Assembly (NCBI RefSeq): GCF_902506095.1
Contig: NZ_LR733293.1
Location: 4,259,476 to 4,323,475, forward strand
Reading direction: 5' to 3'
Length of the DNA: 64,000 nt
Source of the DNA: Arthrobacter sp. 9AX
GTDB lineage: Bacteria > Actinomycetota > Actinomycetes > Actinomycetales > Micrococcaceae
Part shown: positions 8,711-16,925 of the stretch, piece after piece
Position numbering within the stretch: the stretch's first letter is position 1
Layout of the letters: every line of letters starts with the position of its first letter
Program-made: the position numbers and the translations under genes
The notes under the pieces: model-generated
The model's input: the letters and a program-made list of their open reading frames with translations, nothing else
Told to the model about the DNA's origin: nothing
The model's database searches: none

Positions 8711-9302
8711 GGTTTGCCTGGTTTCTTGTGAGCGTTTGTGCCTTGAGGTTTCGAAGGGCCCTGCGTTGAAGCTGTTTGACGGCTCCTTCGCTTTTGCCCA
8801 TGATGGCGGCCACCTCTTCGATGGACAGGTCGGCCACCACGCGCAGGGCCAGTACTTCCTGGTGTTCATCGCTGAGCCCGGCCAGCAGTGCTTCGGCCCC
8901 GCCGGTGAGCTCCACCGCGTGATGTTCCGCCGAGGGTGTACTGCGGCTGTCTTCCTGGGGGTCGTACGGAGTCAGCTGGGGCCGGCGTTCCAGCCGGCGG
9001 TAGTGGTCCACCATCCGGGCGTGGGCAATGGAGAAGAGCAGTGACTTTGCGCCCTGCAGTCCACCGGTGAGGCCGTTGATTTTGGGGAAAAAGGCGAGGA
9101 AAACATCCTGGGTGACCGCTTCGGGATCGTCCACGCCGCGTGCCTTGAGATAGCCCAGTACCGGGCCGGCGAAGGTCCGGTAGGCCACGCCGAAGAGCGC
9201 TGCCGGGTCGGTGCCGGCGGCGGCGTCGAATATGTCGATCTCTTCTTGGGCCAAAGTGTCCAGCACCAGCGGCTCCTCCATCCCGGGACAGGCAATGCCC
9301 AT
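8703..9302 (-). CDS. ECF-type RNA polymerase sigma factor
   Basis: A 199-residue sigma-70 family protein. Region 2 is visible as LFGVAYRTFAGPVLGYLKAR and PEAVTQDVFLAFFPKI...LLFSIAHARMVDHYRRLERR. Region 4 is GLSDEHQEVLALRVVADLSIEEVAAIMGKSEGAVKQLQRRALRNLK, with a clear helix-turn-helix. It is the second sigma gene in 3 kb and is not closely similar to the first. Its stop overlaps the start of the putative anti-sigma gene. An alternative start at the ATG around 9281 (MEEPLVLD) would remove seven residues. Confidence 0.92.
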   Translation of the reverse strand: MGIACPGMEEPLVLDTLAQEEIDIFDAAAGTDPAALFGVAYRTFAGPVLGYLKARGVDDPEAVTQDVFLAFFPKINGLTGGLQGAKSLLFSIAHARMVDHYRRLERRPQLTPYDPQEDSRSTPSAEHHAVELTGGAEALLAGLSDEHQEVLALRVVADLSIEEVAAIMGKSEGAVKQLQRRALRNLKAQTLTRNQANHE

Positions 9303-9483
9303 CCCGGTTTACGCTGCGGTCTGCGGGTCCCTCCCGCACTGCCCCGCTGCCTCCCGGCGGCGTCCCCGGTCGGTATTCGGGGGGCTGCACCAGGGGTGCG
9401 GGTGATGATCCTAGGGATCGGGACTGCTACTGCGGGAAACGGAATCTGTGCCGTTCCCCGCAGTACACACTAGCTAAGCGGGC

Positions 9484-10161
9484 TTAGCGGACCGAAACGG
9501 AGGGTGCGTCCACAGCGTTGCCGGGGACGGCCGGAACAGCAGGTACGGCGGGAACTGCGGGCTCGCCATCGACACCCGGAACGGCGGGGACTGCCGGAAC
9601 AGCAGGCAGTTCGGGACGCTGTGCGTCAACAGCGGCGGAACCGGCTGCTTCGGCGCCGGCAGCAGCGGCGGCATCAGCCTGGGCTGCGACGTCGGTGCAG
9701 AAGCTGTCGATGTTCGCTTCACCCTGTGCCGCGATGGAGAGCGAGGAGAAGCCTTCAGAGGCAGCGTCCAGGCCGCCGTTGGCGAAAGCGGTGCAGAGGC
9801 CGAGGGATGCGGCGCCGGCTGCATCAACGGCGGTGCCGGCTGCAGCGGAGACAGAAGCCTTGGCAGCGATGTTCTTGTCGGAAACGGTGGCGTCCGCTGA
9901 GGCGTCCGCGTCCGCGTCTGCGTCGGTGGAGGCGTTGGCTGCTGCGTCTGCGGCCGACTCTGCGGCGCCCTGGCCTTCACCGGCAGCTTCTGCTGCAAGC
10001 CTCGGGGCAGGCGCGCCGAAGACGTCGTGGGCGGCCTGCTGTGCTTCGGTGGGGAGGACGCCGGAAACGGCAGCGGCCCCGGTTCCGCCGACGGCAAGGG
10101 TGCCGGCTGCGAGTACTCCGGCGGCGACTTTGCTGGTGGCGAGAACGGTGAACAACGACAT
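9484..10161 (-). CDS. low-complexity Ala/Val/Pro-rich exported or surface protein
   Basis: A 225-residue protein beginning MSLFTVLATSKVAAGVLAAG, a short positively charged start with a long hydrophobic stretch that can act as a signal or anchor. The mature part contains runs of Asp-Ala (DADADADASADA), two Cys residues (LGLCTAF and DSFCTDV) and a C-terminal array of AVP units (PAVPAVPAVPG, repeated after GVDGE). I recognise no enzyme family. ATG 10161 follows TTTTGGAGAGTCTA, a good ribosome site, and is preferred over an upstream TTG. It sits just downstream of a promoter-like intergenic region shared with the divergent gene at 10339. Confidence 0.75.
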   Translation of the reverse strand: MSLFTVLATSKVAAGVLAAGTLAVGGTGAAAVSGVLPTEAQQAAHDVFGAPAPRLAAEAAGEGQGAAESAADAAANASTDADADADASADATVSDKNIAAKASVSAAAGTAVDAAGAASLGLCTAFANGGLDAASEGFSSLSIAAQGEANIDSFCTDVAAQADAAAAAGAEAAGSAAVDAQRPELPAVPAVPAVPGVDGEPAVPAVPAVPAVPGNAVDAPSVSVR

Positions 10162-10338
10162 TAGACTCTCCAAAACTTAGACAACACTTTCGATTCGGGC
10201 CCGGCGCGCGGGCCCATCACCTCCTGCATCGCAGGGGACGCCGGAAAGGTTACGGGTGCGGGGAATCTTTTTTTGCGGCACGTGCCGCGAGGCCTAAGGG
10301 GGCAAACGCGGGGACAGGCCGGGCGCTACGATCGAGGC

Positions 10339-10986
10339 ATGCCTACAACCCCCGAGCCGGCACCCGGGCCGCAAAAGGAAGCCGGCACCTGGCAGCTGAT
10401 GGTGGATAACAACAAGGCCCGCCTGCTGCGGAAAACCGGTAAGGACACCGCGCACTGGGCCGGTAAGGCCCGCGCCGCCGGCATCCAAAGCGACGGCGAG
10501 CTCCGGGTCTGGCTGCGCGACGAATTCGGCGTGACCGGGTACGCCCAATACGCGGTGTCCTGGGAAATGTTCGGCTATCCGGACTTCATGCTGCGCGACG
10601 CCGATGAGCTGATCGGCGGCCAGTACGCGAACCATCCGCACCTGCGGCCGATTGCGGACGCGATCCTCGCGTGGGCTTCTGCCACCGGGGGCGTAGCGAT
10701 CCAGATGCGGAAGGGATACGTGTCCCTCCACAGCGCGCGCCGGAAGTTCGCCCAGGTCACCAGGACCACCAACAACGCGGTGGACGTGACGCTCAGGCTG
10801 GATACGACCGGACCCGGGGCCGCGGGCGTGGATGCCGTGGGCCTACAGGCAGCGGCCGGCAGGATCGAGACGGTCAAGACCCGGGCGGATGATCTGTTCA
10901 CCCGCCGGGTGCGGCTCACCTCGGCGGACCAGGTGGACGACGAACTGCTGGAGACTCTGGCCACCGCCCTGGCACAGAACAGCTGA
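10339..10986 (+). CDS. DUF4287/DUF5655-type protein
   Basis: A 215-residue soluble protein. The N-terminal half (TWQLMVDNNKARLLRKTGKD...HWAGKARAAGIQSDGELRVWLRDEFGVTGYAQYAV) resembles DUF4287, a small helical domain of unknown function. The C-terminal half (LRPIADAILAWASATGGVAIQMRKGYVSLHSARRKFAQV) resembles DUF5655, which contains a K-x-Y-x-S-x-x-S/A-pattern strand often predicted to bind nucleic acid. The ATG at 10339 has weak upstream purines. The role is unknown. It is monocistronic and converges on the DMP19-type gene. Confidence 0.82.
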   Translation: MPTTPEPAPGPQKEAGTWQLMVDNNKARLLRKTGKDTAHWAGKARAAGIQSDGELRVWLRDEFGVTGYAQYAVSWEMFGYPDFMLRDADELIGGQYANHPHLRPIADAILAWASATGGVAIQMRKGYVSLHSARRKFAQVTRTTNNAVDVTLRLDTTGPGAAGVDAVGLQAAAGRIETVKTRADDLFTRRVRLTSADQVDDELLETLATALAQNS

Positions 10987-11030
10987 CGGGGCGGCGCTGT
11001 GGACGCCCCGTCAAGCGTCCCGGACTTCCT

Positions 11031-11888
11031 CTACCCCAAGGCTTCGGCCATCTCGGCGTCGGCTTCTTCGAACTCCACGGCCGCTACAATCTCCTGCGTT
11101 TCGGGGTTGATCATAAAAGCCTCGTCGTCTTCTTCGACCATCAGGAAGTCGCCGTGGTCAGTGGCGAAGTGCCAGGCGAGGGTCTTCGCGCCGTCGCGCA
11201 GGTAGTTGGGGTCGCCCATGGTGATCTTGACCAGCTCGTAGCCGGCGATGCTGCAGAGTTCGCGGATGATGATCTCGAAGTCGGGGGCGTCCTCCAGCGC
11301 TTCGGCGTCGGCCTGCGCCTGGCGTTCGGGCAGGTCCGGGATCTGGGCGACGAGGCGCTCGATGTATGCGCCCACCTCCTCGTCGTCCAGTACCAGAAGT
11401 TCGGCCTGGCCGCGGAGCCAGGCCGCATTGAGGGCTGTGATGTTTTCGCTCTCCAGCAGTTCCTCGAACTCGCCGTCGAGCTCCTCCATCCGGAGGACGC
11501 CGTCGGGCGTTTCGTCAGTGTCGTCCAGGCCGCCGTCGAGGTAGTGCTCCTCGTCTTCCTCGGACAGATCGTCGAATGCCTCTACGGCGCGGTTGAAGAG
11601 GTCGAGGTGCGGTGCGGCACCCATGCCTGCCATGCCTTCGCGGATCAGGGTGTCCGTTTCGGCTCGGTCGACGGCGGTGAATACGTACTGCGCGAAGCCG
11701 CCCTCGAGTGCCTGGGTGAGGTAGAAGTCCACGTAGTAGCTGCGGACGGCGACGGGCGACATCTCCCCGGTGCGGAGCAGGGCGGTGTGCATGGCATCCA
11801 CGATGCTGACATTGGCTTCTACGACGTCCTCGTCGGTTGATGCGATGCTGCTGCTGGTCAGGACGACGGGCTGCTGGGTGGTGATCAT
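11031..11888 (-). CDS. DMP19-family (DUF4375) protein
   Basis: A very acidic 285-residue protein. The first half contains the DMP19/DUF4375 pattern: a helical segment ending in YYVDFYLTQALEGGFAQYVFT, where the GGF-Q-(F/Y) core is the most conserved part of the family. The founding DMP19 is a viral DNA-mimic protein; bacterial homologues are uncharacterised, although the acidity here (many EED and DDE clusters) is in line with DNA mimicry. The second half, ending MINPETQEIVAAVEFEEADAE, is less familiar. ATG 11888 is preceded by GTGAGGATTGCC; a GTG four codons upstream is less well placed. Confidence 0.78.
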   Translation of the reverse strand: MITTQQPVVLTSSSIASTDEDVVEANVSIVDAMHTALLRTGEMSPVAVRSYYVDFYLTQALEGGFAQYVFTAVDRAETDTLIREGMAGMGAAPHLDLFNRAVEAFDDLSEEDEEHYLDGGLDDTDETPDGVLRMEELDGEFEELLESENITALNAAWLRGQAELLVLDDEEVGAYIERLVAQIPDLPERQAQADAEALEDAPDFEIIIRELCSIAGYELVKITMGDPNYLRDGAKTLAWHFATDHGDFLMVEEDDEAFMINPETQEIVAAVEFEEADAEMAEALG

Positions 11889-12176
11889 GGCAATCCTCAC
11901 TGCTTGGGACCGGGTGGTGCTCGAACGCTTTTCACGCTACGTCCGCCGGGTACCCGCAGCGTTGAGGGGGAAGTGAACGTCCGGCGAAGTTTGCGGGGCT
12001 TTTGAATCCCGCCGGCGAACTAAGATGGATCAGATAACCAACCACCAGCCCGGCCCCGCCGCGGCCTGCTGAAAGTAGCGCGCACCATTCCATCCCATCC
12101 GGACGAAAGTACGGCACTGGCAATACAGACCCCCGCCATCAACGACCGTTCCCTGGCGGCCGGACTGGCGTATGCC

Positions 12177-15100
12177 ATGGGCAGCCGCGTCTCGGGCATC
12201 TCCTTTGACGCCGCCACCGGGCTCATGCTGGGCAAGGTCCGCGGCGGCGCGGACGTGCCCTATTCCACCACCGCCAAACTGGTCCGCAAGGCCGGCGGCT
12301 GGAGCTGCACGGTGGGGGTGTGCAGCTGCCCGGTCCGGAAGGACTGCAAGCACGTGGCGGCGCTGCTCTTCGCGGCGGAGGACAACCCGGCCACCCGCAT
12401 CCAGCTGCTGTCGCCGGGCACCGCCACCCAGGTTTCCCGTGAACCCGCCACGGCCGTGTCCGATTGGGAAAAAGCCCTCAGCCCGCTGATCTCGCGGCCC
12501 GGCATCACACCCTCAACCAGCGGTACCCCGCTGGCACTGCAGTTCGAGATCGAGGAGCCTGCCCCGCACTTCTCCTACACAGGGCGGCGCGACCCGCTCC
12601 GCAGCGTCCGCCAGCTCAAGGCCCGCCCGGTGATTATGGGCTCCAAGGGCAAGTGGATCCGCGGCGACGTCTCCTGGAACACCCTGAGCTACCTGAACTT
12701 CCGCCGCGAGTGCAACCCGTCGCATGTGGAGTGGATGCAGGAGTTCCTGGCCGCGCACTCCGCCTCCGCCAGCCGGATGCAGAACTCCTCCGGACTGTGG
12801 CTGGGCCTGAACACCTACTCCGGCAAGAACCTGTGGAGCCTGCTGGCCGACGCCCGGAAGATCGGCCTCGCGCTCGTTCACTCCCGCGGCGGCGAACCGG
12901 TGCGGCTCGCGGAGTCCCCCGCCGCCGTCGGCCTTAATCTGGGCCGTTACGGCGCGCCAGTGACTGAACCCGCGGCCGAGCCAGTCATGCCGGCCAAGGA
13001 GCAGGCGTCCGACGTCGGGCTGGAGCTCTCGCCCACCATCACCGTGGAAGGGGAAGACGTTGATCCGGCCGCCGTGGGAACCATCGGCCGGCCCGCGCAC
13101 GGCATCTTCTTCACCTCCGGCGAAGCCTCCCTGCCGGGAGTTCCCGACCCCGACGGCACCATCACGCTGGCACCCCTGGAGGGCGGCCTGAGCGAGGAAC
13201 TGCTCGCGTTCGTCACCGCCGGCAGCACCCTGCACATCCCCGCCAAGGACGAGACGCGCTTCCTCACCGGGTTCTACCCCAAGCTCAAACAGACAGCCCG
13301 GGTCACCGCCAAGGACGAGTCCGTCGCGCTGCCCGCGCTGGCCGTCCCCACCCTCTCGCTGCTCGCCAACTACGGCGCCGACCACCGCGTGCGCCTGCAC
13401 TGGGAGTGGCATTACAAAACGGGCAACCTGGTCACCGCCCAGCCGCTGTGGCGGCACCCCGGCGACCACGGCTACCGCGACGACACTGCCGAGGCCCGCA
13501 TCCTGGAGGGCGTCGGCCGGCCGTGGGAAGTGGTGCCCGTGCTGGGTGAGTCCGCCACCGCAGGCTGGGGCACTCCCCGGCTCGCGGCGTCCGTGGAGCT
13601 GAAGGGCCTGGACACCTTGGCCTTCACCGAGGAGGTGCTCCCCCGCCTGCGCGAGGCCCCCGACGTGGAGGTGGACACCGTGGGAGACATCGCCGACTAC
13701 CGCGAGGCCGAGGAAGCGCCCGTGGTTTCCATCTCCACCAAGGCCACCGAGCAGCGCGACTGGTTCGACCTCGGCATCCAGATTTCACTCGAAGGCCAGC
13801 CGGTGTCCTTCGCCGCGGTGTTCTCCGCGCTCGCCGCCGGGCAGACCAAGATGCTGCTGCCCAGCGGCGCCTACTTTTCCCTCGACCTGCCGGAACTGCA
13901 CCAGCTGCGCGCCCTGATCGAGGAGGCGCGCTCGCTGCAGGACAACAAGGATGCGCCGCTGCAGATCAGCCGCTTCCAGGCCGGGCTCTGGGATGAGCTG
14001 GCGCAGCTGGGGGTCGTGGACGAGCAGGCGGCGGCGTGGCGCGCGGCGGTGGGCGGCCTGCTCGAGGGCGGCATGGACGGCCTCCCGCTGCCCGGCACCC
14101 TGAACGCCGAGCTGCGGCCCTACCAGCTGGAGGGCTTCAACTGGCTCACCTTCCTGTACAAGCACAGCCTGGGCGGCATCCTCGCCGACGACATGGGCCT
14201 GGGCAAGACCGTGCAGGCGCTCGCGCTGATGTGCGCGGCGAAGGAACTGGCCGTGGCCGCCGCCGCGGAGGAACCTGCTGCCGCGGAGCCTTCCCCTTCC
14301 GGCGTTTCAATTTCCGCGCCCGACGCCGGCGCTCCCTTTTTGGTGGTCGCCCCCACCAGCGTGGTGGGCAACTGGGCCCTGGAAGCCGCACGGTTCGCGC
14401 CCGGCCTGAACGTCCATGCCGTCAGCGAGACCTTCGCGAAGAGCAGCCGGGTCCCGGCCGAGGCGCTTGCGGGTGCGGACATCGTGATCACGTCCTACGC
14501 CCTGTTCCGGATCGATTACGAGGCCTATGCTTCCCGGTCGTGGGCTGGTCTGGTGCTGGACGAGGCCCAGTTCGTGAAGAACCACCAGTCCAAGGCGTAC
14601 CAGTGCGCCCGGAAGCTGCCTGCCGCCTTCAAGCTGGCCATCACGGGCACCCCGCTGGAAAACAACCTGATGGAGTTCTGGGCGCTCACCTCGATCGTGG
14701 CACCGGGACTGTTTTCCAGTCCCAAGCGCTTCGCGGAGTACTACCAGAAGCCGGTGGAAAAGAACGGCGACAAGGGGCAGCTGGACAAGCTCCGCCGTCG
14801 GGTCCGTCCGCTGATGATGCGCCGCACCAAGGACCAGGTGATCAAGGACCTGCCGCCCAAGCAGGAACAGATCCTCGAAGTGGTGCTGAACCCGCGCCAC
14901 CAGAAGGTGTACCAGACGCACCTGCAGCGGGAGCGGCAAAAGATCCTGGGCCTGATCGAGGACGTCAACAAGAACCGTTTCACCATTTTCCAGTCGCTGA
15001 CCCTGCTGCGGCAGCTCAGCCTGGATGCCTCGCTCGTTGACCCGGCGCTGACGGCGGTCCGGTCCAGCAAGCTTGACGTGCTGTTCGAGCAGCTGGAGGA

Positions 15101-15569
15101 CCTGGTGGCGGAGGGGCACCGTGCCCTGATTTTCAGCCAGTTCACCGGGTTCCTGGGGAAGGTCCGCGAGCGGCTGGACGAGGAGAAGATCGAGTACTGC
15201 TATCTCGACGGCGGCACCCGGAACCGTGCCGACGTGGTCAGTGAGTTCAAGAACGGCAGCGCGCCGGTGTTCCTGATTTCGTTGAAGGCCGGCGGGTTTG
15301 GCCTCAACCTCACCGAAGCCGACTATGTGTTCCTGCTGGACCCGTGGTGGAATCCGGCCTCCGAGGCGCAGGCAGTGGACCGGACGCACAGGATCGGGCA
15401 GGCGCGGAACGTGATGGTGTACCGGCTCGTGGCCAAGGACACCATCGAGGAAAAGGTCATGGCGCTGAAAGCCCGGAAGTCCCAGCTGTTCGCCGACGTG
15501 ATGGAGGGCGATGCCCTGGCCGGCGGCGCCATCACGGCCGAGGACCTGGCAGGGCTGTTCCAGGAGTAG
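12177..15569 (+). CDS. SNF2-family DEAD/DEAH helicase with SWIM zinc finger
   Basis: A 1130-residue ATP-dependent DNA translocase. Near the N-terminus is a SWIM zinc finger (CSCPVRKDCKHVAALLF, about residues 46-65). The helicase core starts at about residue 645: LRPYQLEGFNWL, Walker A DDMGLGKT (about 671-678), DEAQ box LVLDEAQFVKN, TGTPLENNL, MRRTKDQV, then motifs V-VI SLKAGGFGLNL and QAVDRTHRIGQ. Bacterial SWIM-SNF2 proteins are thought to remodel protein-DNA complexes or act in repair. Residues upstream of ATG 12177 still read as protein (AINDRSLAAGLAYA) without an ATG/GTG/TTG, so the true start is probably around 12111-12117. Confidence 0.93.
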   Translation: MGSRVSGISFDAATGLMLGKVRGGADVPYSTTAKLVRKAGGWSCTVGVCSCPVRKDCKHVAALLFAAEDNPATRIQLLSPGTATQVSREPATAVSDWEKALSPLISRPGITPSTSGTPLALQFEIEEPAPHFSYTGRRDPLRSVRQLKARPVIMGSKGKWIRGDVSWNTLSYLNFRRECNPSHVEWMQEFLAAHSASASRMQNSSGLWLGLNTYSGKNLWSLLADARKIGLALVHSRGGEPVRLAESPAAVGLNLGRYGAPVTEPAAEPVMPAKEQASDVGLELSPTITVEGEDVDPAAVGTIGRPAHGIFFTSGEASLPGVPDPDGTITLAPLEGGLSEELLAFVTAGSTLHIPAKDETRFLTGFYPKLKQTARVTAKDESVALPALAVPTLSLLANYGADHRVRLHWEWHYKTGNLVTAQPLWRHPGDHGYRDDTAEARILEGVGRPWEVVPVLGESATAGWGTPRLAASVELKGLDTLAFTEEVLPRLREAPDVEVDTVGDIADYREAEEAPVVSISTKATEQRDWFDLGIQISLEGQPVSFAAVFSALAAGQTKMLLPSGAYFSLDLPELHQLRALIEEARSLQDNKDAPLQISRFQAGLWDELAQLGVVDEQAAAWRAAVGGLLEGGMDGLPLPGTLNAELRPYQLEGFNWLTFLYKHSLGGILADDMGLGKTVQALALMCAAKELAVAAAAEEPAAAEPSPSGVSISAPDAGAPFLVVAPTSVVGNWALEAARFAPGLNVHAVSETFAKSSRVPAEALAGADIVITSYALFRIDYEAYASRSWAGLVLDEAQFVKNHQSKAYQCARKLPAAFKLAITGTPLENNLMEFWALTSIVAPGLFSSPKRFAEYYQKPVEKNGDKGQLDKLRRRVRPLMMRRTKDQVIKDLPPKQEQILEVVLNPRHQKVYQTHLQRERQKILGLIEDVNKNRFTIFQSLTLLRQLSLDASLVDPALTAVRSSKLDVLFEQLEDLVAEGHRALIFSQFTGFLGKVRERLDEEKIEYCYLDGGTRNRADVVSEFKNGSAPVFLISLKAGGFGLNLTEADYVFLLDPWWNPASEAQAVDRTHRIGQARNVMVYRLVAKDTIEEKVMALKARKSQLFADVMEGDALAGGAITAEDLAGLFQE

Positions 15570-15590
15570 CCTCCGCCCGCCGGCCGTTCC

Positions 15591-15647
15591 GGTTTCGACC
15601 CGGGAATTTGGTTTCGGCCCGGGAATCCGGTTTCGACCCGCCCATTC
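15591..15647. repeat. three tandem 19-bp units
   Basis: Immediately after the SNF2 gene three 19-base units follow head to tail: GGTTTCGACCCGGGAATTT, GGTTTCGGCCCGGGAATCC and GGTTTCGACCCGCCCATTC. They differ at a few positions. The unit contains the palindrome CCCGGG in two of three copies. The array lies in the 197-base gap before the GH43-like gene and could be a short intergenic repeat; no protein frame explains it. Confidence 0.75.
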
Positions 15648-15766
15648 GCTGACGCGGCCCGGATCTTGGTAGCGCGGGCGAATGTGCGTAGCATGATCGC
15701 CTTTACGAGTCGCCAAACACGAATATGCTGGGATGCAGCAAGAAAACTACAACGTTGGAGAAATCT

Positions 15767-16777
15767 GTGTCCCAACAGACCGCCACTACGCCTGTTGTAT
15801 CGTCAGCCCCGCCGCTTCTGAGCCCGGACGCCTTCCGGAACCCCTACCGCGATCCACTCTGGGACGGACCCACCGATCCCATCCTGGTTCCGGACCACCG
15901 CACCGGGGAGTGGGTGCTGTTCTACACCCAGCGCCGGGCCACTGCGCCAGGCCTGACAGGCGTGGAATGGGTGCACGGCACCGCGATCGGCGTGGCCAGA
16001 TCGTCCGACGGCGGACTCACCTGGGCCTACCAAGGAACCGTGGACGGACTGGTCCCGCCGGAAACTGAACTGCCCGCGACACTCTGGGCTCCCGACGTCG
16101 TACGGATCGGCGACCAGTGGATCATGTACCTGACCGTGCTTGGCGGGGTGCGGACAGACTGGACCGGGACGGCGTCCATCGTCCAGTTCGCCAGCCGTGA
16201 CCTGCTCACCTGGCAGTACCTGGGCGCCATCGACCTGGACTCGCCCCGCGTCATCGACGCCGCCGTCGCCCGGTGCGGGGATGGCCGCTACCGGCTCTGG
16301 TACAAAGACGAGGCGCGCGGCTCGAACACCTGCAGCGCGGTCAGCGACACACCCGGGGACCCGTCGTCGTGGGTCCTTGAAGGACTCACCATCCCGGGCC
16401 GGCCGCATGAGGGGCCCAAGGTGTTCCGGCTGGGCGGAGCGTTCTGGATGATCGTGGACGAATGGCGCGGCCAGGGCATCTACCGCTCCGAGGACGGTGC
16501 GGGAGGCTGGGTCCGGCAGGACCACTCGGGCGGGCTCATCCTCAAGGCGCCGGAATCCGTGGACGGAAGGCCCGTCGTCGGACGCCACGCGGATGTGGTT
16601 CCGCTCCCGCAACGCGAGGACGGCAGTGACCGCGCCCTGCTGGTCTACTTCACCCACCCGCACTGGGGCGGCGAGGACATCGGCACCATGGCGCCGGACC
16701 CGAAAACTCATCTCAGCCACATCCGGGCTGCGGTGCTGGAGGTACAGGACGGCAGCCTGGTCTGCAGCGAACCCTAA
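15767..16777 (+). CDS. glycoside hydrolase family 43-like five-bladed propeller protein
   Basis: A 336-residue cytoplasmic protein with the repeated strand pattern of GH43/GH32-like beta-propellers: DPLWDGPTDPILVPDHRTGE (likely catalytic Asp region), GVARSSDGGLTWAYQG, LWAPDVVRIGDQWIMYLTVL, RYRLWYKDEARG (candidate acid Glu) and GRPHEGPKVFRLGG. Proteins of this type hydrolyse arabino-, xylo- or fructo-glycosides, but I cannot assign a substrate. No signal peptide is seen. The GTG at 15767 is chosen because TTGGAG lies six bases upstream; an upstream in-frame ATG at 15725 is less plausible. Confidence 0.8.
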   Translation: MSQQTATTPVVSSAPPLLSPDAFRNPYRDPLWDGPTDPILVPDHRTGEWVLFYTQRRATAPGLTGVEWVHGTAIGVARSSDGGLTWAYQGTVDGLVPPETELPATLWAPDVVRIGDQWIMYLTVLGGVRTDWTGTASIVQFASRDLLTWQYLGAIDLDSPRVIDAAVARCGDGRYRLWYKDEARGSNTCSAVSDTPGDPSSWVLEGLTIPGRPHEGPKVFRLGGAFWMIVDEWRGQGIYRSEDGAGGWVRQDHSGGLILKAPESVDGRPVVGRHADVVPLPQREDGSDRALLVYFTHPHWGGEDIGTMAPDPKTHLSHIRAAVLEVQDGSLVCSEP

Positions 16778-16811
16778 AGCCACCCAGCCTTCCCGCCAGA
16801 CACTGCACACA

Positions 16812-16879
16812 GCAGAGGGCCAAACCTTGGAACTATAAGCCAGCTGATGCTGGCACCGGTCCAAGGCCTGGCCCTCTGC
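16812..16879. terminator. large near-perfect inverted repeat between convergent genes
   Basis: Arms of 20 bases (16812-16831 and 16860-16879) pair with two central mismatches: GCAGAGGGCCAAACCTTGGA against TCCAAGGCCTGGCCCTCTGC. The loop contains a second hairpin, GCCAGC/GCTGGC (16839-16844 and 16849-16854). It sits between the GH43-like gene and amt, which converge, so it is a plausible bidirectional transcription barrier. It lacks a U-run. Confidence 0.6.
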
Positions 16880-16925
16880 CTGACTCGTCATTCCGGGCGC
16901 CCCCACCCGGAACTCTTACTGCACG

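Noticed and set aside
9518..9680. Repeated short motif that could look like a CRISPR or minisatellite
   Set aside because: The repeats are in-frame AVP codons of the gene on the minus strand, with no spacers.
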